DNA from: Bacteroidia bacterium
GTDB taxonomy: Bacteria; Bacteroidota; Bacteroidia; Bacteroidales; GWA2-32-17
Length of the DNA stretch: 64,000 nt
Assembly: GCA_016218155.1 (NCBI GenBank)
Contig: JACREQ010000075.1
Location: 1-64,000 of the forward strand
Direction: 5' to 3'
Under the pieces are notes generated by a model, which did not search any database, was not told where the DNA came from, and was given only the letters and a program-made list of their open reading frames with translations. This document shows positions 44,356 through 55,673 of the stretch, one piece after another. Positions within the stretch are counted from its first letter, which is position 1. Each line of letters begins with the position of its first letter. The position numbers and the translations under genes are program-made.

Positions 44356-46926
44356 TTATTTAACAACAGAGATTTTACTTACAAACTTACCATTTGAAGA
44401 CTCACCCTGAATTAAATAAATTCCATTAGACAATTCACTAATATCAATCTTAGCAGCATTATCAATATTATTATAAACAACTATTTTTTTACAAAGTTTA
44501 CCATATATATCCATAATGTTAATATTAATTTTTTCGCCATCTGAATAAGGCATCAGGATATTAATTTCATTTCCTGCAGGATTAGGATAAATAAGAATAT
44601 CTCTTGCTATACTACTATTATCATTAACAATTGTAGCACATGGAGTCCATTTAAAAATACCTTCTGCTGAAGCACTGGTATTAAATCCACCTGCCCATCC
44701 TGTATTAGCATTAAAGAAACTAACAGCTGTATACTGCAAAGCATCAATTGCTGTCCATGACGCACCATTATCTGTACTGTATGAAGAACCATAAGTACTT
44801 GCAACATATGGCCAAACTCCACCTACTGAATACCATGTACTTGTTGTTCCAGGAACAGGAGCCATTTCACTAGTATTTACAGAACCTGTTGGAGTAAATG
44901 CTGTCCAAGATGTACCACCATTAGTAGTTCTATATGTTGAAAAAGTTGTTAGTGCACCAGTTGTAGTATTATATACTTTTTTTGTGGCTATTCCATTATT
45001 TGCATCAATAAATTTCACTTCATTAATATCTGTTGCACCAGTTGCTGCCATTGTCCATGTAGCTCCCTTATCAGTAGATTTATAAACCCTTCCCGTATTT
45101 GAAGAAAACCATACAGTATTACCTACTGCACTAAATACTCCTGTCCAGCCATACTCACTTGTACTAGAAGGTGCAGGTATATTTCCTGTTGCAACTCTTG
45201 CCCATGTGGTACCACCATTTGATGTTTTATAAATTTCCCAATATCCTCCATTTGGATCACCTACTGCAATACCGTCATTTGCATTAAAGAAGTGCACAAA
45301 ATCAGCCCAGCTACTAGTATTAAACGCAGCTGTTGTCTGTTGAGTCCAGGATGTTCCACCGTTTGTTGTTACCATTATTTTACCACCACCATTTGCTGTA
45401 TCAAATAAACATGCCCAAGCATTTGTTGCGCTAACTGCAGAAATATTTGCAATGCTATATGCAGCATAACCGTTAATTTTCCCAGCAGTCCATGTTGTTC
45501 CACCATTTGAGGTTCTTGTATATTCCTGTGTATAAGACCCACCTGTTCCTGAGCCATTATAAGCAGGTGCCCAAACCGTATTTGCATCAACAATATTTAT
45601 AGAAGAAATACCTCTGTATTGTGTTGCAAATCCTGTATTCTGAACAGTATTCCAGTCACCACAAATTGTAGTTCCAGGAGCTGTAACAGTAACATAGCTT
45701 GTTTTAGTTAAAGTATTTGATGGGGTTCCTACTGTTAAAGCTGCATTATAAACTCCAACTGTATTATATGTTACAGTTACTGGACCAGCACTAGTAGATG
45801 TAGAAGGAGTACCACCAGGGAATGACCAACTATAGGAAGTAATTGTTCCGGTAGATTGACTTGTGTAAGTTACCTGACCTCCAGCATTAACAGTTAAAGG
45901 TGCACCAGTAAAAGCAGCAACAGGATCTGCAGATGGACTTGAACATACAGTAGATAAACTTAAATTATATAAAGGTCCACCAGCTGTAAAACATGCTTGT
46001 ATTCTCGTTTTCTGTCCAGGAGTAAAATTAGCATATGCTACATCGTCAACATAATCCATAAAATTCATAAACATAACACCAGGAGAGGTTGTTGAACAAG
46101 CATCATATAAAGGACTTGAAGGAGTTCCATAATTTTCCTGATCCTGAGGTGGGGTATCAGCAATTAAATCATCAGGAGAACATCCTGCTGCATCAGCCCA
46201 AATATGTTTTAAATTAAAACAGTGACCTATTTCGTGAGTTGTTGTGCCACCTAAATTAAATGGTGCAGAAGCACCAGTAACACCAACATACTGATAATGA
46301 CAAACCAAACCATATTCATTACTTAAAGGAGCAGTTGGATAAAGCGCATAACCGCAAAGTCCACCACCCAAATTACAAACCCAAATATTTAAATATTGAT
46401 TTACATCCCATGCATCCAAACCACCTGAAGCTGTATGTTTAATATTTGAAGAAGTTCCCCATGTTTGACTAGTTGATAATACTTTCTTTTCAATTCCATT
46501 TGTAGCACCACCTGTAGGATTTACTGCTGCAAGGCAAAACTGGAGTTCAGTATTTGACTTTAATGAAGTTGAAAATGCTCCCATTGAATGAGTATTAAGA
46601 CCTGCATAGTCTCTGTTTAAAACAGTCATTTGCTCAGTAATTCTTGAATCAGGAAATGAAGCAAATTGAGCACTTGTTAATACTACGTGAAAAACAACCG
46701 GAATTGTTACCACAGCTTTTGGTGAATATCCATTTGGATGTTCAGCAACAAATTTATTAACAAAGCTTTCTAACTCAGCAAAGTTTTTTGCATATACAGG
46801 ATCTGTGTTCATTCTTTGTTGATGAACATCATCTGTTGCACAAATTCGTTTGTTTGACTCTGTTTGTTGAGCCATTAATCCAAACGAAAACGTAAAAATC
46901 AATAAAAATGATAATAGTTTTTTCAT
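44356..46926 (-). CDS. T9SS-secreted M43 metalloprotease with PKD and Asp-box repeats
   Basis: An 856-residue protein with a signal peptide of about 19 residues. The M43-type protease domain (about 60-330) has HEIGHCFNLKH near residue 233, nearly the same arrangement as in the 38927 protein. One PKD-like domain follows (about 335-420, ITSYSWSFPGGTPS). A sialidase-like/YCF48-type region (about 425-770) has six Asp-box motifs of the form TSNGGTTW, TTNGGTSW, STDKGATW or STDNGASW. It ends in a type A sorting domain (IYPNPAGNEINIL, LSNGIYLIQGE). The common protease half indicates an ancestral duplication; the accessory modules were swapped. It likely acts on extracellular protein, with the Asp-box propeller as a binding platform. 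Confidence 0.9.
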   Translation of the reverse strand: MKKLLSFLLIFTFSFGLMAQQTESNKRICATDDVHQQRMNTDPVYAKNFAELESFVNKFVAEHPNGYSPKAVVTIPVVFHVVLTSAQFASFPDSRITEQMTVLNRDYAGLNTHSMGAFSTSLKSNTELQFCLAAVNPTGGATNGIEKKVLSTSQTWGTSSNIKHTASGGLDAWDVNQYLNIWVCNLGGGLCGYALYPTAPLSNEYGLVCHYQYVGVTGASAPFNLGGTTTHEIGHCFNLKHIWADAAGCSPDDLIADTPPQDQENYGTPSSPLYDACSTTSPGVMFMNFMDYVDDVAYANFTPGQKTRIQACFTAGGPLYNLSLSTVCSSPSADPVAAFTGAPLTVNAGGQVTYTSQSTGTITSYSWSFPGGTPSTSTSAGPVTVTYNTVGVYNAALTVGTPSNTLTKTSYVTVTAPGTTICGDWNTVQNTGFATQYRGISSINIVDANTVWAPAYNGSGTGGSYTQEYTRTSNGGTTWTAGKINGYAAYSIANISAVSATNAWACLFDTANGGGKIMVTTNGGTSWTQQTTAAFNTSSWADFVHFFNANDGIAVGDPNGGYWEIYKTSNGGTTWARVATGNIPAPSSTSEYGWTGVFSAVGNTVWFSSNTGRVYKSTDKGATWTMAATGATDINEVKFIDANNGIATKKVYNTTTGALTTFSTYRTTNGGTSWTAFTPTGSVNTSEMAPVPGTTSTWYSVGGVWPYVASTYGSSYSTDNGASWTAIDALQYTAVSFFNANTGWAGGFNTSASAEGIFKWTPCATIVNDNSSIARDILIYPNPAGNEINILMPYSDGEKININIMDIYGKLCKKIVVYNNIDNAAKIDISELSNGIYLIQGESSNGKFVSKISVVK

Positions 46927-47084
46927 AAAATTTTGGTTTTAATTTAGCATAGACATAAGATTGTTTTCTTTAGTTGCATAAAAGTATAAAAAAAGTTAAA
47001 AAAAAAGAATAAAGAATTTTTTATTAATATATTTATACTGAATATTAAATATGAGCAAATTACAATTAAAAACAATTGTGTAAA

Positions 47085-47444
47085 TTAATCTGCAATTATT
47101 AATTCTTTAATCTTGAATGGGTTTGCAGCAAATCTTTCTGTAGGAGCAACTTTCTTTATTTCACCAGTAAAAATAATTTGTAAATTCTCTTTTTTTAATT
47201 CCTCATTCATCTGACAAATTCCCAACCTTCTTATTTCATTATCATCAGGCTGAATTGCCCATAAATTATCTGAAATTTTAATTATTTTTCCTTTACATTT
47301 TTCTAAAACTTTTACAGTTTCCCTTTCATCATAACATGATCCAAAATCGGTATAAATAGTTTTCTGAGTAGTACTTTTTTGTTTATTACAAGCATTTTGC
47401 TGTACAACAAGAAATAACAAAATATTTAAAAAAATAATTTTCAT
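47085..47444 (-). CDS. Small putative lipoprotein
   Basis: About 119 residues from the ATG at 47442-47444; the longer start at 47477 would put eleven residues before the signal peptide. It has a short hydrophobic N-terminus with a QNACNKQ lipobox-like cysteine, then a polar region with CYDERETVKVLEKCKGKI and an IIFTGEIKKVAPTERFAANPFKIKEL motif. A pair of cysteines (CYDE..EKC) and one in GICQ could form a disulfide in an exported protein. No family recognised. Confidence 0.5.
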   Translation of the reverse strand: MKIIFLNILLFLVVQQNACNKQKSTTQKTIYTDFGSCYDERETVKVLEKCKGKIIKISDNLWAIQPDDNEIRRLGICQMNEELKKENLQIIFTGEIKKVAPTERFAANPFKIKELIIAD

Positions 47445-47623
47445 GAGTTTACTATTAATATTAATTAATACAATCAAACATAATTAACAAAATAATTTAT
47501 TTATCATTTTGGACATTTAACATCAATATTGTTAACGTTTACACAAAAGTAAAAATATTTAGTTTAAATATTCTTTTGACCAGATTTAAATTAATTATAG
47601 CTTTGTTTTTTTGCATGTTTTTT

Positions 47624-50172
<2,549 letters not shown>

Positions 50173-50200
50173 AACCTAACAGATTTTTGAGGTTAAAAAT

Positions 50201-50230
50201 AAAAAAGCTGCTCGTTTGAGCAGCTTTTTT
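50201..50230. terminator. Bidirectional terminator between ligA and hydA
   Basis: Perfect 13-nt arms AAAAAAGCTGCTC / GAGCAGCTTTTTT around GTTT, between convergent genes, with A- and T-runs suited to termination in either direction. Confidence 0.9.
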
Positions 50231-50237
50231 TAACATT

Positions 50238-52025
50238 TTAATATCTGTTTCTTTTTCTGTACTTGGTATGTAACAAATGATGTGATTTTTCACCAAGTGG
50301 AACCTTTAAGTATTCAGCATAAATCTGAGCTACCTCAGGATTTTCATGCGACATACGAATTGGTTTACCCATATCTTCAGCATAAATTGCATCAATACGT
50401 TTTTGTCTGATCTCATTAGTTGTTGGGATTGGTTGACCACCGCCACCAATACAACCTCCAGGACAAGCCATAACTTCGATGAAATGATATGGAGAAGTTC
50501 CGGCAACAATCTGATCCATTATTAAACGAGCATTTGTTAAACCGTGTGCTATTGCAACTTTAGCTTCAACACCTTCCAAGAAAGAATATTCTGGTAAACA
50601 ATTTTCAAACTTAATACTTGCAGCTTTAATTCCTTCCAAACCACGAACCGGAAGAATATTTAAATGTTCAAATGGAACATTTCTTCCTGTTATTAGGAAA
50701 TAAGCAGTTCTTAATGCAGCTTCCATAACACCACCGGTAGCTCCGAAAATTACAGCAGCACCAGTTGATTCACCCATAATTTTATCAAATGAATCTTCTT
50801 CTAAATCCTGGAAGTTTAAACCTGATTGTTTAATCATATAACCAAGTTCGCGGGTTGTTAATCCTGCATCTACATCCTGATAACCACTATCTCTCATCTC
50901 AGGTCTGTTAGCTTCAAATTTCTTAGCAGCACAAGGCATACCTGCAACGCTAACAATTTTTGAAGGATCTATACCTTTTTTCTCAGCATAATAAGTTTTT
51001 GCTAATGCACCGAACATTTGTTGTGGTGATTTACATGAAGAAAGATGTCCTAAATGCTCAGGATACATATGCTCAATAAATTTAATCCAACCTGGTGAGC
51101 ATGATGTTATCATAGGAAGTGATACTGGTTTTTTATGAACCAAAGCATCTTTTAATCTACCTAATAATTCTGTTCCTTCTTCCATAATAGTTAAGTCGGC
51201 AGTAAAATCGGTATCCAATACTGAATTGAATCCCATTTTCTTTAAAGCAGTAACCATTTTACCAGTTACTCTTGTTCCAACCGGATATCCTAACATTTCA
51301 CCCAAAGCAACACGTACAGCAGGAGCTGTATTTATAATTACATGTTTTTCCGGATCATCAATTGCAGCCCAGATTTCATCATAGTATCTTCTTTCAGTTA
51401 ATGCACCTGTTGGGCAATGTGTTATACACTGTCCGCAGTTTGTACATACTATTTCGTTCATAGGTAAATGCATGAAAGTAGAAATTTTCATATCTTTTCC
51501 TCTTTCAGTTACAGCAAGAGCATTTACATGTTGAATATCGGCGCATGTTCTAACACAACGCTGACAACGAATACATTTACTGTTATCTTTTTCAACAGAC
51601 CATGATGCTTTGTCAATTTTACAATCATTTTCCTTAAGAACACTCATGTAAATTGAGTTATCTACATTATATTCTGCAGATAAAATTTGCAATTCGCAGT
51701 TTGTACTTCTATAACAAGTTGTACATTGAGTATTATGCTCAGAAACTAAAAGAGCCATAATATCTTTTCTTGCTCTTCTGATTTTTGGAGATGAAGTTAA
51801 AATTACCATTCCGTTATCAGCAGGAGTTGCACATGAAGCTGTTAAAGTTTGTTTTCCTACTTGTTCTACAACACAGATTCTACAATTACCAGCCACACAA
51901 AGATCTTCGTGATGGCAAAGTGTTGGAATTTTAATATTGATTTTTTTTGCGGCATCTAAAATAGAGGTTCCCTGTTCTACAGTTACCTGATGTCCGTCTA
52001 TTGTTAATTTTATATTATTAGCCAT
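50238..52025 (-). CDS. hydA: [FeFe] hydrogenase catalytic subunit
   Basis: A 595-residue multicluster [FeFe] hydrogenase. N-terminal plant-type [2Fe-2S] domain (cysteines in LCHHEDLCVAGNCRIC and TASCA), a His-Cys [4Fe-4S] site (HNTQCTTCYRSTNC near residue 95-110), two bacterial-ferredoxin [4Fe-4S] motifs (CIRCQRCVRTC and CTNCGQCITHCP), then the H-cluster domain. H-cluster motifs: TSCSPGW near residue 308, MPCAAKKFEANRPE near residue 363, and MACPGGCIGGGGQP near 522. The first usually reads TSCCPxW; here the second cysteine, the proton-relay residue in many enzymes, is serine. It is last of hydC-hydB-hydA and takes electrons from NADH through the partner subunits. HydE/F/G maturases are not in the window. 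Confidence 0.93.
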   Translation of the reverse strand: MANNIKLTIDGHQVTVEQGTSILDAAKKINIKIPTLCHHEDLCVAGNCRICVVEQVGKQTLTASCATPADNGMVILTSSPKIRRARKDIMALLVSEHNTQCTTCYRSTNCELQILSAEYNVDNSIYMSVLKENDCKIDKASWSVEKDNSKCIRCQRCVRTCADIQHVNALAVTERGKDMKISTFMHLPMNEIVCTNCGQCITHCPTGALTERRYYDEIWAAIDDPEKHVIINTAPAVRVALGEMLGYPVGTRVTGKMVTALKKMGFNSVLDTDFTADLTIMEEGTELLGRLKDALVHKKPVSLPMITSCSPGWIKFIEHMYPEHLGHLSSCKSPQQMFGALAKTYYAEKKGIDPSKIVSVAGMPCAAKKFEANRPEMRDSGYQDVDAGLTTRELGYMIKQSGLNFQDLEEDSFDKIMGESTGAAVIFGATGGVMEAALRTAYFLITGRNVPFEHLNILPVRGLEGIKAASIKFENCLPEYSFLEGVEAKVAIAHGLTNARLIMDQIVAGTSPYHFIEVMACPGGCIGGGGQPIPTTNEIRQKRIDAIYAEDMGKPIRMSHENPEVAQIYAEYLKVPLGEKSHHLLHTKYRKRNRY

Positions 52026-52051
52026 TTTACTTTTTTTTATTCAATTAATTA

Positions 52052-53212
52052 TTAATAAATCATTTCTTCTCTAAAATTTGTTACAATTGAAGAGAACGAA
52101 TTTGTTACTGACTGTCCTAGTCCGCATTTTGAAGTTAATCTCATCGATTCGGATAGTTTAAGTAATTGATCTAAGTATTCAGCAGGTTTTTCGCCTTTTT
52201 TAACAGCTTCAATTCCTTTTAATAATTGTTGACATCCTATTCTGCATGGTGTACATTGTCCGCATGACTCTTCAGCATAAAAATCCAAATAATTATGTAA
52301 CACTTTGTACATAGATCTTGAACTATTGAATATCATTGTAGAACCTCCGGTTGTGTTTCCATCACCGATAATAGCTTTTGCAAAATCTTTTCTTGGAACA
52401 CAGAATCCAGCAACACCACCTACCTGAACAGCTTTTGTATCGCCATCACCAAATTCGGCAGCAAATGCTTCAACGCTCATTCCAAGTTCTAGTTCAAAAA
52501 CTCCTTCTTTTGGAGAATCACCTGAAATTGAAAATAATTTTGAACCTCTCTGGTCAGCTGTTCCGAATTTTTTATATTCAGTAGCACCAATTCTACATAC
52601 CATTGATGCAGATGCAAAAGTTTCAACATTATTCACAACAGTTGGTTTTCCAAGGAATCCATCCTGAATTGGATAAGGTGGTTTATTTCTTGGTTCGCCT
52701 CTTTTGCCTTCCATTGATTCAAGAAGAGCAGTTTCTTCACCGCAAACATAAGCACCTGCACCTAAAAATATTTGAAGATTAAAATTTAATCCAACTTCTT
52801 TTGAATGTACTTTAAAAAGATCAATTTCTTTTTGAAGTTCATTTACTAAATATTTATATTCTCTTCTTAAATATATGAAACCTTCTGTAGCACCTGTTAC
52901 CCAAGCACAAATTGCCATTCCGGAAATAACCTTTCTTGGAACTTCAACTAAAAGTTTTCTATCTTTAAAAGTACCTGGTTCGCCTTCATCAGCGTTACAG
53001 ATAACATATTTCACACTACTTTTTTGTTCAGCTGCAAATTTCCACTTCATTCCTGTTGGAAAGCCTGCTCCACCTCTGCCTCTTAAACCTGAACTTATTA
53101 ATTCTGCTATTATTTCTTCTTTTGTACGCTTCATAGTATCTTTTAGAATCTTATAAGGCGCAACTGAATATGGGCTGAAAATAATATCTACTTTTTTTGG
53201 TTTATTTGTCAT
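52052..53212 (-). CDS. hydB: NuoF-like flavoprotein subunit of hydrogenase (short form)
   Basis: A 386-residue NuoF/HydB-type protein that binds FMN and NAD(H). GLRGRGGAGFPTGMKW near residue 43 is the FMN-binding motif; NADEGEPGTFKDR near residue 73 and GAGAYVCGEETALLESMEG near residue 152 (NAD site) follow. An SLBB-like middle region and ESCGQCTPCRIG near residue 313, with CGLGQ beyond, bind one [4Fe-4S] cluster. Most bifurcating HydB proteins are about 590-630 residues, with an extra N-terminal thioredoxin-like [2Fe-2S] domain and a C-terminal two-cluster ferredoxin. Both are absent, and the flanking gaps are too short (20 and 26 nt) to hide them. This fits the short beta subunit of NADH-dependent, non-bifurcating hydrogenases. 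Confidence 0.9.
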   Translation of the reverse strand: MTNKPKKVDIIFSPYSVAPYKILKDTMKRTKEEIIAELISSGLRGRGGAGFPTGMKWKFAAEQKSSVKYVICNADEGEPGTFKDRKLLVEVPRKVISGMAICAWVTGATEGFIYLRREYKYLVNELQKEIDLFKVHSKEVGLNFNLQIFLGAGAYVCGEETALLESMEGKRGEPRNKPPYPIQDGFLGKPTVVNNVETFASASMVCRIGATEYKKFGTADQRGSKLFSISGDSPKEGVFELELGMSVEAFAAEFGDGDTKAVQVGGVAGFCVPRKDFAKAIIGDGNTTGGSTMIFNSSRSMYKVLHNYLDFYAEESCGQCTPCRIGCQQLLKGIEAVKKGEKPAEYLDQLLKLSESMRLTSKCGLGQSVTNSFSSIVTNFREEMIY

Positions 53213-53232
53213 TTTGATAGTCCTCCTTTAAA

Positions 53233-53703
53233 TTAAATTTCGTTTCTTATATACCTTCCAAAAATTTCGCGAATTTTTTCAGGTGTTAATTTTACAAAAT
53301 AATCATCGTTAATAAGCATTGCAGGTCCTTCATCACAAAGTCCAAGGCAATTTGTTTCTAACAAAGAGAACTTTTTGTCTTGAGTAGTTTCTCCAATTTT
53401 AATTTTTAACACACTTTCAATTGTTGCAAGGATTTCTTCTTTACCTTTCATATCACAAGTCATAGACTTGCAAACCCTAACAACATACTGACCTCTTTCC
53501 TTTGTATCAAGAAATGAAAAGAAAGATGCTGTTCCATATACTTCCGCTGCGGAAATATCAAGAACTTTTGCTACTTCTAGCATTGAATCTTTTGAAAGAA
53601 AATTTTCTTTTTCAACAATGCCCTGTAGAATCGGAAGTAAACTTTTTCGTTCAACTCCGTGCTTTTTAGCTAAAGTTGTAATTAGCTCTTTTGTATCTGC
53701 CAT
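53233..53703 (-). CDS. hydC: NuoE-like [2Fe-2S] subunit of hydrogenase
   Basis: A 156-residue thioredoxin-like [2Fe-2S] protein of the NuoE/HydC group. It carries the cluster ligands in CKSMTC near residue 78 and CLGLCDEGPAM near residue 118, spaced as in NuoE. An N-terminal helical region (LLPILQGIVEKENFLSKDSMLEVAKVL) is typical. It passes electrons between NADH/FMN of HydB and other clusters. It is the first gene of the operon; upstream DNA (53704-53890) is AT-rich and may hold the promoter (on the minus strand ATTG, then CAATTTTG at a plausible distance, weak). Confidence 0.92.
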   Translation of the reverse strand: MADTKELITTLAKKHGVERKSLLPILQGIVEKENFLSKDSMLEVAKVLDISAAEVYGTASFFSFLDTKERGQYVVRVCKSMTCDMKGKEEILATIESVLKIKIGETTQDKKFSLLETNCLGLCDEGPAMLINDDYFVKLTPEKIREIFGRYIRNEI

Positions 53704-53890
53704 TTTTTTAACTTATTTAGATAATTAAAAATTTATTTTAATTGAGAATTTATTTTCATTAATAATGGTAACAAAATTGGAGATATAAAAATTTTCAATT
53801 TCTGATATTTGACATTATTAAAAATGTTTAATATCACAATACTAACATGACAAATGTTATTGAAAAGATGATATTTATTACTTATAATAT

Positions 53891-54553
53891 TTATTTCTTT
53901 AATGCTCTTAATATATGCCTTTTACCTTTAGGACCATCAATACGAAACACCTCAAAACCAGCACAACGCAAAGCACGCTTAACATCACCTTTTGATGAAT
54001 ATGTTGTTAATATTCCATTTTGTTTAAGGTTATAAAACAGTTTTTTGAATATTTCGGTAGTCCATAATTCTGGTTGAGCATTTGGACTGAATGCATCAAA
54101 ATAAATAATATCATAAAAGTCAACTGGTATGAAGTCTAACAAATCTATTTTTATTTTTTTAAGATAAAAATTATCAGATATTTCGCATTGTTTATCCCAT
54201 TCAGCATTCGAAATTTTTTCAAAAATTTTATCTGATACTTTTAACTTATCTGAATAATTAAGTTTTGCAATATGTTCTTTACTTAGCGGAAATTTTTCTA
54301 TTGAATTATAGTAAATTCTCTGATTTGTTTCTTTATTTATAATGGTTAGCAAACAATTTAATCCTGTACCAAATCCAACTTCTAGTATTCTTAACTCATC
54401 TTTTTGAAAGAGTTTTAATCCATTTACAATATATACATGATTAGATTCTTCAATAGCTCCATATGTTGAATGAAAATTTTCTCCAAACTGTAAATCATAA
54501 ACGGATGTTGAACCATCATCTGTCTGAATTACTGAAAGTTTATTTTGCATCAT
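53891..54553 (-). CDS. mnmD: tRNA 5-methylaminomethyl-2-thiouridine methyltransferase MnmD
   Basis: A 220-residue stand-alone MnmD, equivalent to the methyltransferase half of E. coli MnmC. It methylates 5-aminomethyl-2-thiouridine at tRNA wobble position 34 using SAM. LEVGFGTGLNCLLT near residue 56 is motif I and IYFDAFSPNAQPELWT near residue 148 the family signature. TYSSKGDVKRALRCAGFEV near residue 186 and a closing GPKGKRHILRA also fit. Its start overlaps the GT2 stop codon as ATGA, indicating translational coupling to an apparently unrelated gene. Confidence 0.9.
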   Translation of the reverse strand: MMQNKLSVIQTDDGSTSVYDLQFGENFHSTYGAIEESNHVYIVNGLKLFQKDELRILEVGFGTGLNCLLTIINKETNQRIYYNSIEKFPLSKEHIAKLNYSDKLKVSDKIFEKISNAEWDKQCEISDNFYLKKIKIDLLDFIPVDFYDIIYFDAFSPNAQPELWTTEIFKKLFYNLKQNGILTTYSSKGDVKRALRCAGFEVFRIDGPKGKRHILRALKK

Positions 54554-55578
54554 GGATTAAAGTGCAAATCACTAAAATATTTCTTTTTTCTAAAGAAGAA
54601 ATCGGCAACTATACTTTTATTATATATAGTATTGTAATCTTTAACTTTCATTTCTTTTAAATTCACATTTCTTTTTACCTTGAATTTACTGATAGAAAAA
54701 TAAAAACTCATATGAGCTTTAAATACTGCCCAAAAATTAGCAAACTCGAAACTAAATAAGAATTTAATGGCAGCAATGCCATCAAGAACCATTCTTGTAA
54801 AAATAATTTTAAATAATTTTTCAGAAGGAAGATTTTTATATAATAAATATAGATTATTTCTAAAATTCAAATAAGTTTTACGTGGATTTGTTTTGCTTAA
54901 TGTTGCACCACCTAAATGATACACTACAGAATTTGGCTCATATACTATTTTATAACCTCTCGAATTTAATCTCCAACATAAATCAATTTCTTCCATATGA
55001 GCAAAGAAATCAAAATCCAGCCCTCCTACATTAAAATAAACTTCAGAACGAATAAATAAACATGCACCAGTAGCCCAGAAAATATGAGAAGATTTATTGT
55101 ACTGACCATTGTCCTTCTCATAGACATTAAATAACCTTCCTTTGCAAAATGCAAATCCATATTTATCTATATAACCTCCCGCAGCACCAGCATATTCAAA
55201 TTCATCTCTATTTACATAAGACCTAATTTTAGGCTGACAAGCCGCAATCTGTTCGTTAAAATCAAGTATTGAAATTATTGAATTTAACCACCCGTCTGTA
55301 ACTTCAACATCACTATTTAATAAACAAAAATACTTTGCTTCAATCTGTTCTAATCCCTTATTATATCCACCAGCAAAACCAAAATTTTCTTTTAATTTAA
55401 TAATTCTGACTGTAGGATAAACATTATTCAAAAATGCAACAGAATCATCATTACTTCCATTATCTATAACATATACATTAACTTCGGGTAAAGCAGAATA
55501 TCTTGTAACAGAAGGCAAAAACTTTTCTAAAAGTTCACGCCCATTCCAGTTTAAAATTACTACAGCTAATTTATCCAC
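54550..55578 (-). CDS. Glycosyltransferase family 2 (GT-A fold)
   Basis: A 342-residue GT2 enzyme. AVVILNWNGRELLEKFL at the N-terminus, VIDNGSNDDSVAFL near residue 38, FGFAGGYNKGLEQ near residue 69, LLNSDVEVTDGWL (the DxD-type metal-binding segment is N-S-D-V) near residue 90, and the FWATGACLFIRSEVYFNVGGLDFDFFAHMEEIDLCWRLNSRGYKI acceptor block are all conserved. It is probably a rhamnosyl- or related transferase for a surface glycan. It lies far from the main polysaccharide cluster but next to mnmD. Donor unknown. Confidence 0.88.
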   Translation of the reverse strand: MDKLAVVILNWNGRELLEKFLPSVTRYSALPEVNVYVIDNGSNDDSVAFLNNVYPTVRIIKLKENFGFAGGYNKGLEQIEAKYFCLLNSDVEVTDGWLNSIISILDFNEQIAACQPKIRSYVNRDEFEYAGAAGGYIDKYGFAFCKGRLFNVYEKDNGQYNKSSHIFWATGACLFIRSEVYFNVGGLDFDFFAHMEEIDLCWRLNSRGYKIVYEPNSVVYHLGGATLSKTNPRKTYLNFRNNLYLLYKNLPSEKLFKIIFTRMVLDGIAAIKFLFSFEFANFWAVFKAHMSFYFSISKFKVKRNVNLKEMKVKDYNTIYNKSIVADFFFRKKKYFSDLHFNP

Positions 55579-55673
55579 TTACAAAAATTTACCAAACCTA
55601 CATGAATTTTCAAAAATACACAAATTTCAAATGTAAATTCCTGCATATTTTCAATACCAATAAAATATAAGAA

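Noticed and set aside
52026-53232. Frameshifted or truncated hydB with lost terminal domains
   Set aside because: Intergenic gaps on both sides are only 20-26 nt, so there is no room for domain remnants; the gene appears naturally short.
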